Below are positions 7,102-16,317 of a stretch of 33,824 nt of DNA, piece by piece. How positions within the stretch are numbered: the stretch's first letter is position 1; each line of letters opens with the position of its first letter. A program made the translations under genes and the position numbers. The DNA comes from Xanthobacteraceae bacterium (GTDB lineage Bacteria; Pseudomonadota; Alphaproteobacteria; Rhizobiales; Xanthobacteraceae). The notes beneath the pieces were generated by a model. It was given only the letters and a program-made list of their open reading frames with translations, did not search any database and was not told where the DNA came from. The stretch is taken from NCBI GenBank assembly GCA_030037895.1, contig JASHPW010000047.1:1-33824 (forward strand), in the 5' to 3' direction.

Positions 7102-8888
7102 CGGATCACGGGCTCGATCTTGCCGTCATCGGGAACGGGCGAACGGCCGCATTGGTCGATCCTTGCTCGCGCGTCGTCTGGTGGTGTTATCCGCGCTTCG
7201 ACGGCGACCCGATCTTCTGCCGATTGTTGGCGGGCAGCGAAGAGAAGGGATTCTCCGACGTCGTGCTCGACGACATGGCGGAGTTTCAATCCGAATATCT
7301 GCGCAACACGGCGATCGTCTCGACCGTGCTCACCGACCGCCATGGCGGCAAGGTGCGCGTCACCGATTTTGCCCCCCGCTTCCACCAGTTTGGCCGCGTC
7401 TTTCGGCCGCCGCAGCTCATTCGCATCGTCGAGCCGCTCGCCGGTCTGCCGCGCATCACCATCAGGATGCGGCCGACGAGCGGTTATGGCAAGCCGCTTG
7501 CGCATCGCTCGCTCGGCAGCAACCATATCCGCTATTCCGGCGAAAGCATCGTCATCCGCCTGACCACGGACGCGCCGCTGTCGTTGATCGACGGCGAGGC
7601 GCCGTTCGTGCTCACCCGGCCGCTGCACCTGGTATTCGGCCCCGACGAGCCCTTCCCCGGCGATCTGGAGGCGACCTGCCGCGAATTCGCCGAACGCACG
7701 CACGATTATTGGATGGAATGGGTGCGCCGCTTGTCGATCTCGGTCGATTGGCAGGAGGCGATCATCCGCGCCGCCATCACGCTGAAGCTCAGCAATTTTG
7801 ACGAGACCGGCGCCGTCGTCGCCGCCCACACCACGTCGATTCCGGAGGCGCCGGCCTCCGGCCGCACCTGGGATTACCGCTATTGCTGGCTGCGCGACGC
7901 TTATTTCGTGGTCCGGGCGCTCAACCGCATCGGCGCGACGCGCACGATGGAAGAGTTCATCTCGTTCACGCTGTCGATCGTCTCGAAGCCGGACCAGGAG
8001 TTGCGTCCGCTCTATAGCGTGGTGCCGACCGCCGTGATCGACGAACGGACCGCGCCCGATCTTGAGGGCTACCGCGGCGACGGCCCGGTGCGCGTCGGCA
8101 ACGCCGCGGTCTATCAAACTCAGCACGATACCTACGGCAGCGTCATCCTGGCCGCCATGCCGATGTTCTTCGATCGCCGCCTGCCCCGGCCGGGCGACGA
8201 GGGTTTGTTTCGCTTATTGGAAACGCTCGGCGGCCGGGCGGCAAAGAAAGCGCTGGAGCCGGATGCCGGCATCTGGGAATACCGCGGCCGCCGGCGCATC
8301 CATACCCACTCTGCGGCGATGTGCTGGGCCGGCTGCCAGCGGCTTTCGGCGATTGCCAAACGCCTCGGCTTGGAAGACCGCGCACAACATTGGAACGCGA
8401 TCGCCGACCCGATCCATGCGACGCTGCTCGACGGCGCCTGGAACGAGAAACGCGGCGCCTTCACCGCCGCGTTCGGCTCCGACGATCTCGACGCCAGCGT
8501 GCTCCTTCTTGCCGACCTCGGCGTCGTCGAGGTGGACGATCCGCGCTTCGCCTCGACCGTCGCCGCCATGGAGCGCGAGTTGATGCGCGAAAAGCATGTC
8601 ATGCGCTATGCCAGCCCCGACGATTTCGGCTTGCCGGTGACGGCGTTCCTGATTTGCCGGTTCTGGCTGATCGACGCGCTGTGGTCGCTGGGGCGGCGCG
8701 AGGCCGCGCGCGACTTGTTCGTCGACGCGCTTGATCACCGCAACCACTACGGCCTTCTCTCCGAGGACGTGGATCCCCAGACCGGCGAACTTTGGGGCAA
8801 TTTCCCGCAGACCTATTCGATGGCCGGGCTCATTCTTTCCGCGATGCGGTTGTCACGGAGCTGGGAGGACCGCTACTGGCGCGGGTGA
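7098..8888 (+). CDS. Glycoside hydrolase family 15 protein (glucoamylase/trehalase-like)
   Basis: This 596-residue GH15 enzyme shows the N-terminal beta-sandwich seen in bacterial members (IGNGRTAALVDPCSRVVWWCYPRFDGDPIF) and the alpha/alpha barrel motifs RTWDYRYCWLRDAYF (256-270), GDGPVRVGNAAVYQTQHD, GIWEYRG (candidate catalytic Glu) and GLLSEDVDPQTGELWGNFPQ near the C-terminus. The ATG at 7098 overlaps the otsB stop; the open frame extends further upstream only as a shadow of otsB. GH15 includes glucoamylases, dextran-hydrolysing enzymes and the actinobacterial trehalases. Coupling to otsB makes a trehalose-related role attractive but not proven. There is no signal peptide, so it acts in the cytoplasm. 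The last 59 nt overlap the 3' end of the convergent TMEM175-like gene. Confidence 0.9.
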   Translation: MTDHGLDLAVIGNGRTAALVDPCSRVVWWCYPRFDGDPIFCRLLAGSEEKGFSDVVLDDMAEFQSEYLRNTAIVSTVLTDRHGGKVRVTDFAPRFHQFGRVFRPPQLIRIVEPLAGLPRITIRMRPTSGYGKPLAHRSLGSNHIRYSGESIVIRLTTDAPLSLIDGEAPFVLTRPLHLVFGPDEPFPGDLEATCREFAERTHDYWMEWVRRLSISVDWQEAIIRAAITLKLSNFDETGAVVAAHTTSIPEAPASGRTWDYRYCWLRDAYFVVRALNRIGATRTMEEFISFTLSIVSKPDQELRPLYSVVPTAVIDERTAPDLEGYRGDGPVRVGNAAVYQTQHDTYGSVILAAMPMFFDRRLPRPGDEGLFRLLETLGGRAAKKALEPDAGIWEYRGRRRIHTHSAAMCWAGCQRLSAIAKRLGLEDRAQHWNAIADPIHATLLDGAWNEKRGAFTAAFGSDDLDASVLLLADLGVVEVDDPRFASTVAAMERELMREKHVMRYASPDDFGLPVTAFLICRFWLIDALWSLGRREAARDLFVDALDHRNHYGLLSEDVDPQTGELWGNFPQTYSMAGLILSAMRLSRSWEDRYWRG

Positions 8889-9480
8889 AGGATTCACTCC
8901 GTCGCGTTTCGCGCAGCGTTTTTTCGATGCGCCGGTCGGGAACGAGCCACATCACCGCGACCAGGGCATAGATCGCGATCGATATCCACGGAAGGACGAA
9001 GGCCAGGGCTATACCGACGATATAGAGAACCGGCGATATCGTGCCCTTGATGTCGCTGCCGAGCGCCCTGGCGAGCACCGAATGCGCGCCTTGCCGGCGG
9101 ATGATCGCCTTCTGCAGCAGGTAATAGGCAATGGCCGGCATCAGCAACGCCGCGCCATAGACCGCCGCCGGTAATGGCGCCGACAGATTCTGGCCCATCC
9201 AGGCGGTCGCCGCCGGAATGAGCGAGAGCCAGAACAGCAGGTGCGAATTGGCCCAGAGAATGAGCCCGTCGACCCGCGCCACGGTGTGCAGGAGATGATG
9301 ATGGTTGTTCCAATAGATGGCGAGATAAACAAAGCTCATGACGTAAGTCAGGAAGCTCGGCGCCACCCCCCGGAGCGCCGCCCAATCGGCGCCGTGCGGT
9401 ATGCGCAGCTCCAGCACCATGATGGTGATGATGATGGCGATGACGCCGTCGCTGAACGCTGTGAGACGATCTTTGCCCAT
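8830..9480 (-). CDS. TMEM175-family (DUF1211) potassium channel-like membrane protein
   Basis: This 216-residue membrane protein opens with the hallmark RLTAFSDGVIAIIIT (residues 5-19); the FSDG motif in helix 1 defines prokaryotic TMEM175/DUF1211 proteins, known tetrameric K+ leak channels. About six hydrophobic helices follow, with YWNNHHHLLHTV between TM2 and TM3 and SHLLFWLSLIPAATAWMG after it. The C-terminal 25 residues are polar and are encoded in the stretch overlapping the GH15 gene on the other strand (59 nt). The start ATG at 9480 sets the SDG helix at the very N-terminus, as in relatives. It appears to be monocistronic. Confidence 0.85.
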   Translation of the reverse strand: MGKDRLTAFSDGVIAIIITIMVLELRIPHGADWAALRGVAPSFLTYVMSFVYLAIYWNNHHHLLHTVARVDGLILWANSHLLFWLSLIPAATAWMGQNLSAPLPAAVYGAALLMPAIAYYLLQKAIIRRQGAHSVLARALGSDIKGTISPVLYIVGIALAFVLPWISIAIYALVAVMWLVPDRRIEKTLRETRRSESFTRASSGPPSSVTTASRKE

Positions 9481-9550
9481 GGTCGCCGTCCCGGCCGGTA
9501 TTCACCGGCTGTCACATGTGATCACGGCGCGGTCGCGCGTCGTCTCGCCG

Positions 9551-10579
9551 TCACGGCGCGGCGGCCCGCGCCTTGATGCCGTCCCACCACGGACAGACGC
9601 CGGACATGACCTCGTAATTGCCCGCGATCACCTGTACCGGCCGGCGGTAACCGTCGGCCGCGTTCTTGAGACGCAATGCGCGGGCCTTGGCCCGGTCCTC
9701 GGCCGAAAGCCAGACGCGGTCGTGGCCCCACATGCTCGGCCCTTCCTTGCGCTCGTACGCCCGCCACGTGTCGACATCGATCAAGCGCGCGCCCCAGCCG
9801 TACTCGACCATGAAAGCCGACGGCGTCCGGGTATAGAACGAGGTGATAAAATCGCTGGTATGGCGGCCGAGCGTCACCGCGACGCGGTCCTCGTTCAAGG
9901 CGAGATCGTAGCCTTGGCCGACATCGTCGAAGCTGAACAGCTCCATCATGATGTGATGGACGGTGTTCTTGCCGGTTTGCACGAAGGCGAGGCTGTGATG
10001 GCGCGGATTGAGGTGAAGGAAGCGGGCGACGAACGGATGCGAATAATAATCCGTCAACCGGAAGCCGAGCATGTCGCGATAGAACGACATCATCCGCTCG
10101 AGCGTCTGCGGCGTGTCGACGTTGAGCACCGCGTGTCCGAGGCCGAGCGGTCCGGTGCGGAAGCCCGAGATCGAACGGCCCGGCCTGAACGGCTCCGTTG
10201 TCGTCTCCGCGCCGTGAAAAATTTCGAGCCTGTTGCCGACCGGATCGCTGAGCACGATCAGGTCGCCCACGTGCCGCTCGGCGGCGAGAGCGCGCGCTCC
10301 GCGCGTCACCTTGATGCGCGCGCGTTCGAGCTGCGCGGCGAGCGCATCGAGTGCCGCGGCGTCGGCGACCTCCCAGCCGAAGAAGCCGATCCCCTCGCCG
10401 CCGTCGGCGTCGATGATGATGCGTTGCTTGCGGTCGTCCATGCGGAAGGCGAGCGTGGAGCGCGATTTGTCGACCCGCTCCAGGCCGAGCAGGTTCGTGC
10501 CATAGCTCGCCCAATCGCCCAAATCCTTGGCGCGAACCCCGACATAGCCCAAAGCCTGCGGAACAGCGTGTGCGGCCAC
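9551..10579 (-). CDS. Extradiol ring-cleavage dioxygenase of the VOC fold, BphC-like
   Basis: Two vicinal-oxygen-chelate modules (about 8-125 and 143-290) give the type I extradiol dioxygenase architecture of 2,3-dihydroxybiphenyl 1,2-dioxygenase. The full active site is visible: iron ligands His149 (LGLGHAVL), His195 (RHHSLAF) and Glu259 (FMVEYGWG), plus His240 (LGRHTSDF) and Tyr249 (SFYTRTPS), in the same spacing as BphC. It should therefore open a catechol-type ring with O2 and Fe(II). At 342 residues it is about 45 longer than BphC because of a C-terminal tail (NAADGYRRPVQVIAG...). The start is a GTG at 10579 with GAGG 6 nt upstream. It is divergent (79 nt) from a MetE-like gene. The substrate is unknown; no hydrolase or ring-hydroxylating oxygenase partner lies next to it. 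Confidence 0.8.
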   Translation of the reverse strand: MAAHAVPQALGYVGVRAKDLGDWASYGTNLLGLERVDKSRSTLAFRMDDRKQRIIIDADGGEGIGFFGWEVADAAALDALAAQLERARIKVTRGARALAAERHVGDLIVLSDPVGNRLEIFHGAETTTEPFRPGRSISGFRTGPLGLGHAVLNVDTPQTLERMMSFYRDMLGFRLTDYYSHPFVARFLHLNPRHHSLAFVQTGKNTVHHIMMELFSFDDVGQGYDLALNEDRVAVTLGRHTSDFITSFYTRTPSAFMVEYGWGARLIDVDTWRAYERKEGPSMWGHDRVWLSAEDRAKARALRLKNAADGYRRPVQVIAGNYEVMSGVCPWWDGIKARAAAP

Positions 10580-10658
10580 GGCATGCCTCGTGCGATATTT
10601 GCCATTCTTTTACACGGATGCCATCACGGTTGAAACGGCTCAGAAAGGCAAATGATCC

Positions 10659-11780
10659 ATGCCGGCGCGCTTGCGACCGCCGTTCCGTGCCGACCATGTC
10701 GGCAGCCTCATCCGGCCCGACGCGCTCATCAACGCGTGGCAGGCGGCGGAAAAGGGCGAGATCGCAGCGGACGAGCTTACCCGCATCCGGCGTCAAGCGA
10801 TCCGCGAGGTGGTGTACCTGCAGGAGGAGATCGGGTTCAAGCTCGCCACCGACGGCGAATACAACCGCACCTTCTGGCATCGCGATTTTTTGCTGAAGTT
10901 CGCCAATGTGCGGGAGGCCGCTTCGAAGCTGACCGTGCGCTTCCATTCGGCGGCCGGCACGCGCGAGCGCGTGCCGGCGACGCTGCAGGTGACCGGCAAG
11001 CTCGCCCGGCCGCGGGGCATTTTCGTCGACGATTTCAAGTTCCTCAAATCGGTCGCGCGCGGCACGCCGAAAATCACCGTTCCCTCGCCGACCACGATGC
11101 ATTTCCGCGGCGGCCGCGCTGCGATCGACGCCGTCGCCTATCCGGACATGGAAGAATTCTACGCCGACCTCGCGCGCGTCTACCGCGAGGAAATCCACGA
11201 CCTCGCCCGGGCCGGTTGCCGCTATTTGCAGATCGACGAGGTCAATCTCGCCTATTTGTGCGACCCGGCGCTGCGGGCGCAGGTGCACACCATCGGCGAG
11301 GACCCGGACACGCTGCCGCAGACCTACGCCCGGCTCATCAACGATACGATCGCAGGCCGGCCGGCCGACATGGTCGTCTGCCTGCATCTGTGCCGCGGCA
11401 ATTTCGCCGGTGCCTGGGTCGCCGAGGGCGGCTACGATCCGATCGCGGAGCTGCTGTTCAACGAGATCGCGGTCGACGGCTATTTCCTCGAATACGATTC
11501 CCCGCGCGCCGGAGGCTTCGCGCCACTCCGATTCCTGCCCAAGGGCAAGATCGCGGTGCTCGGCCTTCTCACCACCAAGAGTCCGCATCTGGAGAGCAAG
11601 GACGACCTCAAGCGCCGCATCGAGGAAGCGAGCCGCTACGTATCCCTCGATCAACTCGCGCTGTCGCCGCAATGCGGTTTCTCCAGCGGCATCGGCGGCA
11701 ACGCCATGACGATCGCCGACGAGATCGCTAAGCTCAAGCTCGTCGTCGAGACGGCGCGCGAGGTGTGGGACGCGGCGTGA
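10659..11780 (+). CDS. MetE-like zinc-dependent alkyltransferase (stand-alone MetE C-domain), paralogue 1
   Basis: The 373 residues form a single TIM-barrel of the cobalamin-independent methionine synthase (MetE) C-terminal type, without the MetE N-terminal half. Motifs are FRADHVGSLIRP (9-20), LATDGEYNRTFWH (62-74), DDFKFLKS and YLQIDEVNLAYL (189-200). The zinc site is complete: His243 and Cys245 in CLHLCRGNF, Glu278 in YFLEYD, Cys339 in LSPQCGF. The size and HVGSL...RP start resemble the epoxyalkane:coenzyme M transferase branch as well as putative methyltransferases, so the automatic name 'methionine synthase' is not safe. The ATG at 10659 has AAAGG about 10 nt upstream. It is divergent from the BphC-like gene across 79 nt. 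The chemistry should be attack of a zinc-bound thiolate on an alkyl donor; neither partner is known here. Confidence 0.82.
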   Translation: MPARLRPPFRADHVGSLIRPDALINAWQAAEKGEIAADELTRIRRQAIREVVYLQEEIGFKLATDGEYNRTFWHRDFLLKFANVREAASKLTVRFHSAAGTRERVPATLQVTGKLARPRGIFVDDFKFLKSVARGTPKITVPSPTTMHFRGGRAAIDAVAYPDMEEFYADLARVYREEIHDLARAGCRYLQIDEVNLAYLCDPALRAQVHTIGEDPDTLPQTYARLINDTIAGRPADMVVCLHLCRGNFAGAWVAEGGYDPIAELLFNEIAVDGYFLEYDSPRAGGFAPLRFLPKGKIAVLGLLTTKSPHLESKDDLKRRIEEASRYVSLDQLALSPQCGFSSGIGGNAMTIADEIAKLKLVVETAREVWDAA

Positions 11781-11792
11781 GAACCACGCGCG

Positions 11793-11830
11793 TTAGAGCG
11801 TGTCCAGGAAAAGTGGGAACCGATTCTCCA
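11793..11830. repeat. Half of a Bradyrhizobium-type palindromic intergenic element
   Basis: The segment TTAGAGCG...TCCAGGAAAAGTGGGAACCG (11793-11822) resembles one arm of the dispersed palindrome common in Bradyrhizobium-type genomes, in which the AAAAGTGGGAACCG arm is followed by GGTTTTCC. Here the second arm is decayed (ATTCTCC). It sits between the MetE-like stop codon (11780) and the sensor kinase stop codon (11902). A second degenerate copy in the opposite orientation is at 25281-25324. The identification rests on memory of the consensus. Confidence 0.5.
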
Positions 11831-11901
11831 TCCATGCGCCGGTTCCAGGGCCGGCGTGTTGCTGCCGACGGCCAGGGCCTCACGCGCCGATCCGAGCAAG
11901 C

Positions 11902-14850
11902 TCAAAATCCGCCATCGCCGCGCAAAAGTTCCTTGCTGTCGCGCGCCGCTTCCGCCGTCGGCGGGTAAAGAGCCTGATGGATGACGCGCCCGAGCGCCGA
12001 CATCTGATAGGGCTTGCGCAGCACCGGGAAATCAGAATCGGTGTCGAGGACTTTGGTGTAACCGGTCGTCAGCACGATCGGAATATGCGGATATCGCTCC
12101 TTGACCGCGCGGGCGAGCGCCAAACCGTCGGTCTGGCCCGGCAGCACGACATCGCTGAAGAGCAGGCTCACGTCCTGCCCGGAGGCGAGGATGTCCAGCG
12201 CGGCCGGAGCCGAATCCACCGCTATCGTCCGGTAACCCAGTTGTTCCAACAACGACAGGGCGACATCGCGCACGTCGCCATTGTCCTCGACGACGAGGAT
12301 GGTCTGGTTGTGCAGCGACAGATACTGCGCATCGTCCTCTGGCGAAGGCGCGACGATCGAAGCGTGGCTGCGCGGCAGATAGATGGTCACCTTGGTGCCG
12401 CGTCCTTCTTCGCTGGCGATCAACAAGGTTCCGCTTGATCGACGCGCGAAGCCGTAAACCTGGGACAAGCCGAGGCCGGTCCCCTTGTCCGGACCTTTGG
12501 TGGTAAAGAACGGCTCAACCACCCTCGGCAGAAGATCGAATGGGATGCCGCAGCCGGTGTCGGCGACGCTGAGTGCCACGAAGTCGCCGGCCACGCCCTC
12601 GGGCGAGTCATCGGCATGGAGGCGGACGTTTTCCGCCGCGATCGAGATGCGGCCGCCGTCAGGCATTGCATCGCGGGCGTTGACGGCGAGATTTACCAGC
12701 GCCAGCTCGAGCTCCGATTTGTCGACGCAGACCGGCCACACGGCGGGAGGAACGTCGATCGTGAACTCAATGTTGACATGCAGAGAACCGGCGAGAACGT
12801 CATGGATGGCGCGAATCGCTTCGGCGAGACTGATCACCGTCGGACTGAGGGGCAGCGTGCGAGAAAACGACAACAATTGCCGGGTGAGATTTTCGCCGCG
12901 CGCCGCTGCCATTTGAATGGCCTGCACGGCGCGAACGTCTTTGCCGTCGGTTAGCCGTTGCTTGAGATTTTGTGCCTGGCCGCTCACGATCATCAGCAGA
13001 TTGTTGAAGTCGTGAGCTATGCCGCCGGTCAACTGCCCGATAGCCTCCATCTTCTGCAACTGGGCGGCCTGCCGTTGCGCCCGCTCAAGCGCGGCGGCCG
13101 CTTCGCGTTCCGCGGTGACGTGCCGGCCGGCGACGTAGATCCGACCGTTGCTTGCCGTCATGGTCCATTGGATCCACCGCCAGGAACCGTCCTTGTGGCG
13201 GAACCGGTTTTCCATGCGAACGGTGGGCACTCCTTTGGCCAGTTGCGCGCGACCTTCGCGCAAGCGTGGGGTGTCGTCCGGATGCCGCAATTCGCTCACG
13301 TGCATGGACTTGATCTCGCCCTCGGTCCAACCGAGCAATCTGCTCCATGCCGGGTTGATGCTGAGGAAATAGCCGTCGAAGTCGAAGACCGCGAGCAGAT
13401 CCTCGGAGACGTTCCAGATCTGGTCTCGCTCCAGCGTTCGCCGTCCGACTTCGGCTTCCAACTTTTCGCTGAGCGTGCGTAGCTCCGCTTCGATTTCATT
13501 CCGCGCCTGCTCGGCCCGCATTCGCTCCAGGGCGAATCCGAGCTGGCGGGCGAGCGTCAGGGCAAGATCCATGTCTCCGCCGTTGAAAGCGCGCGGCGTC
13601 TCGTAATAAGTCATGAATTTGCCGATGAGCCGCCCATGCGCCATGAGCGGAATGCAGGCGAATGCGCGGATGCCTTCCTGCGTGATGACGGCTTTGAGCG
13701 TTTCCGCGAGCTTCGTCCGATCGACATCCGCGACCAGCACGGGAACGGGGTTTGTGTCATCGGCCGCCCAAGGCGAATGGCCCTCGGCCGCGCGGCGATA
13801 ATCATCGGACAATCCGCGCCAGGCGACGAAACGCATCGTTCCGTCCTCGTCGCCGCGCAGGATGGACGCGCGGCGGCAATGCAATGCGCAGGCAATCGCG
13901 TCCAAGGCTGCTTCATAGATGTCGGTCAAGGACGCCGCGCGATAAAGCTTGTCGGTGAATTGATAGAGGGCGGCTTGCTCTTCGGCGCGCCTTGCCAATA
14001 TGGCCTCGGTGCGCTTGCGCGCGGTGATGTCGCGCGCAATCTTCGATGCGCCGACGATCGTGCCGTGCTCGTCCTTGACCGGCGAAACGGTCAGCGAAAT
14101 GTCAACGCGGTGGCCGTCCTTGTGGCGGCGGACGGTTTCGTAATGCTCGACGCGCTCGCCGCGGCGGATGCGCTCGAGAATTCTCGGTTCCTCATCCTCA
14201 AGCTCCGGGGGAATGAGGATCGTGATCGACTTGCCGACCACCTCTTCGCTTGAATATCCGAAAAGGCGCCGGGCGGCGGGGTTCCAGCTGATAATGATGC
14301 CGTTGAGGTCTTTGCTGACAATGGCGTCATCGGACGATTCCACGATGCTCGCGAGCTGGTGGCAGGCAAACTCGCCGCGCCTCTGCTCGCTGATTGCCAC
14401 CAGGGAAGCGATCCTCCTTTCGATATTACTCGTCGCCCCCGGCTCCGGCCGGCACAGGTCCTGAAAGCTTGTCACTGCGCCGTGAATGCAGCCGGAAGGA
14501 CCCCGGAGCGGCGCGACATTCATCAAGACGGACTGGCGGGAGCCATCGGGTCGCTCGATGACGAATTCGGCACCGGTCAAGTTTCCACCGTTGCGCAGCA
14601 CGGCGGCAACGGGTGCGAGGCTTGGCGGAAGCGACGCTCCGTCGAGCTTGTGCAGCGCAAATGCTCCACCATATTGCTCGCTCGGGTCGCCAAGCCGCGG
14701 CGTCCGGCCCCAAAGCTCAGCGGCGCGCCGATTGTACCGGGTCACCGCGCCATCGGCCGAACAGACGCAAAGGCCGACCGGAATGGCATCCAACACGGTC
14801 TGTTCGACGGTAATTAAGGCGTCGATGCCCGAGGACGCCGATGGACTCAT
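11902..14850 (-). CDS. Hybrid sensor histidine kinase: PAS-PAS-GAF-PAS-HisKA-HATPase-REC
   Basis: This is a soluble hybrid kinase of about 982 residues. From the ATG at 14850 the order is PAS1 (about 15-130); PAS2 (about 165-275, [17 protein letters not shown], ending in a PAC-like [11 protein letters not shown]); GAF (about 300-445); PAS3 (about 480-585, [18 protein letters not shown]); HisKA with His613 in [11 protein letters not shown]; HATPase with N-box [11 protein letters not shown] and G-boxes DTGCGIP and GTGLGLS; and a C-terminal receiver with Asp900 in [10 protein letters not shown] and Lys in LRKPY. No transmembrane helix is seen, so it senses a cytoplasmic cue. The HDFNN H-box places it in the family whose receiver often regulates the kinase itself. 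The frame is open to 14940; the ATG at 14850 has AAAGG just upstream, and a GTG at 14871 is the alternative. No response regulator is adjacent. Confidence 0.88.
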   Translation of the reverse strand: MSPSASSGIDALITVEQTVLDAIPVGLCVCSADGAVTRYNRRAAELWGRTPRLGDPSEQYGGAFALHKLDGASLPPSLAPVAAVLRNGGNLTGAEFVIERPDGSRQSVLMNVAPLRGPSGCIHGAVTSFQDLCRPEPGATSNIERRIASLVAISEQRRGEFACHQLASIVESSDDAIVSKDLNGIIISWNPAARRLFGYSSEEVVGKSITILIPPELEDEEPRILERIRRGERVEHYETVRRHKDGHRVDISLTVSPVKDEHGTIVGASKIARDITARKRTEAILARRAEEQAALYQFTDKLYRAASLTDIYEAALDAIACALHCRRASILRGDEDGTMRFVAWRGLSDDYRRAAEGHSPWAADDTNPVPVLVADVDRTKLAETLKAVITQEGIRAFACIPLMAHGRLIGKFMTYYETPRAFNGGDMDLALTLARQLGFALERMRAEQARNEIEAELRTLSEKLEAEVGRRTLERDQIWNVSEDLLAVFDFDGYFLSINPAWSRLLGWTEGEIKSMHVSELRHPDDTPRLREGRAQLAKGVPTVRMENRFRHKDGSWRWIQWTMTASNGRIYVAGRHVTAEREAAAALERAQRQAAQLQKMEAIGQLTGGIAHDFNNLLMIVSGQAQNLKQRLTDGKDVRAVQAIQMAAARGENLTRQLLSFSRTLPLSPTVISLAEAIRAIHDVLAGSLHVNIEFTIDVPPAVWPVCVDKSELELALVNLAVNARDAMPDGGRISIAAENVRLHADDSPEGVAGDFVALSVADTGCGIPFDLLPRVVEPFFTTKGPDKGTGLGLSQVYGFARRSSGTLLIASEEGRGTKVTIYLPRSHASIVAPSPEDDAQYLSLHNQTILVVEDNGDVRDVALSLLEQLGYRTIAVDSAPAALDILASGQDVSLLFSDVVLPGQTDGLALARAVKERYPHIPIVLTTGYTKVLDTDSDFPVLRKPYQMSALGRVIHQALYPPTAEAARDSKELLRGDGGF

Positions 14851-15132
14851 GGGCCTTTGGGCGGTCGTCACATTGCGGTCCCCCAGATGGGGGAAACGTG
14901 CCTCCGCCGGCGGAGTTCCGGCCCTTTTGTCATTTAGCAACGCAAATGAGGCGTCACCGGCGCGCAGCCGAGAGACGACGGCCCACCGCGCTGCCCGTCA
15001 GCCCAACTTTGGTGAATCGACCGTGGGATTTGAGCGGCCGTTGCCATCGCCGCTTTCCGCTGCCGCACGGCACGGTATAAACTCGGCCGGCGAGCCGGCA
15101 GGGCTCGCGCGACATTTTGGGAGGTGTTGGAG

Positions 15133-16317
15133 ATGTATCGGGGCACCAAGGACATCATGCTGCCGACGACGATCACCGGCTCGCTGCCGCGGCCGAGCTG
15201 GTACACGGAGAATCTCGGCACCCGCATGTTCCTCGACGCGATGGTGAACCGCCGCTACCGCGAGCAATATATCGACACGCTCACCTGCTATCTGCGCGAT
15301 CAGGAACTCGCCGGGCTCGATATCGTGACCGACGGCGACTGCCGCTTCGACGACGATGTCGGCGGGCAAAGCTGGACCAGTTACCCGCCGCACCACATGA
15401 GCGGCTACGAGCGCGCCAACCCGCGGCCGACGCCGGCCGGGCGCGGCGGCTTGTGGTTTCCGCGCGGCCACATCCTGCATGATTATCTCGAAGCGCGAGT
15501 GATGCCGACCATCATCGGTCCGGTCGGACGCGGCGACCTGCAATACACCGCGCTGTGGAAGACCGCGCAGCGGCTCACCACGCGACCGGTGAAGTTCGGC
15601 GCGGTCTGCGCGGAGCTTGTCGCCTTCGCTTCCCAGGACCGGCACTACAAGAGCGTGCCCGATCGCATTCTCGCAATCGCCGATGCTTTCAACCAAGAAT
15701 ACAATGAGCTTGCCGATGCCGGCTGTCCGGTCATCCAAATCGAGGAGCCGCAGCTTCATTTCCTCGCCGTGCGCAAAATCCAGGACAGCGTGATCACCCC
15801 GGACTTGATGGTCGAGGTGTTCAATCGCACGGTGAAGGGCTTGCGAGCCAAGACCGAAGTGTGGGCCCATACCTGCTGGGGGAATCCCTCGCAACAGCGG
15901 ATGCACGCGCAGATTCAAAGCTACAAGCCGGTGCTGGAGACCTACAACAAAGTGGACGCCGACGTGATTACTTTCGAATCGGCGAGTTCCGGCGGCATGG
16001 ATCTGGAGGCGATCGGCAAGACCATCAAGGACAAGAAGATCGCAATCGGCGTCATCGACCACCACACGCTGCAGGTGGAAACGCCGGACGAGGTGGCGGC
16101 CCACATCCGCACCGCACTCAAATACGTTACGCCGGAACGGCTGGTGATTTCGTCCGACTGCGGCATGGGGCGCGAGGGCATGAGCCGCCGTCACGCCTTC
16201 TACAAGATGGTGTCGCTGGTGCTCGGCACCAACATGGTGCGCAAGGAGTTGGGACTCCCGCAGGCCCAATGCCTCGCCGCCGACGAGCGCTATTCGCTGG
16301 TGGTGCCGGCGAAATAA
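15133..16317 (+). CDS. MetE-like zinc-dependent alkyltransferase, paralogue 2 (divergent subfamily)
   Basis: This 394-residue MetE C-domain-like TIM barrel belongs to a subfamily clearly different from the 368-373-residue paralogues: it starts MLPTTITGSLPRP, has a long insert (GYERANPRPT...GLWFPRGHIL) and ends in an extension after the last zinc ligand. The zinc ligands are intact: His246/Cys248 (VWAHTCWGNP), Glu282 (ITFESAS) and Cys343 (ISSDCGMGREGM). IQIEEPQLHF (201-210) is the MetE-like substrate-side strand. I chose the ATG at 15133 because GGGAGG lies 8 nt upstream; a GTG at 15124 is in frame. It is a single gene, divergent from the sensor kinase, with TATAAA at 15074-15079 as a possible -10. 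Possible roles are methionine synthesis from a non-folate methyl donor or another alkyl transfer to a thiol; sequence alone does not decide. Confidence 0.8.
   Translation: MYRGTKDIMLPTTITGSLPRPSWYTENLGTRMFLDAMVNRRYREQYIDTLTCYLRDQELAGLDIVTDGDCRFDDDVGGQSWTSYPPHHMSGYERANPRPTPAGRGGLWFPRGHILHDYLEARVMPTIIGPVGRGDLQYTALWKTAQRLTTRPVKFGAVCAELVAFASQDRHYKSVPDRILAIADAFNQEYNELADAGCPVIQIEEPQLHFLAVRKIQDSVITPDLMVEVFNRTVKGLRAKTEVWAHTCWGNPSQQRMHAQIQSYKPVLETYNKVDADVITFESASSGGMDLEAIGKTIKDKKIAIGVIDHHTLQVETPDEVAAHIRTALKYVTPERLVISSDCGMGREGMSRRHAFYKMVSLVLGTNMVRKELGLPQAQCLAADERYSLVVPAK

Noticed and set aside
9522-11672. 716-residue minus-strand frame
   Set aside because: It runs antisense through the MetE-like gene and then out of frame through the dioxygenase gene; both have intact motifs in their own frames.
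14880-14893. CCCCC-AGAT-GGGGG inverted repeat upstream of the sensor kinase start
   Set aside because: Short stem at the likely edge of the coding region with no U-tract; too little to call an attenuator or operator.
15133-16317. Housekeeping methionine synthase metE
   Set aside because: Only the C-terminal barrel is present (about 394 residues against about 750 in MetE), and four more such proteins lie nearby.
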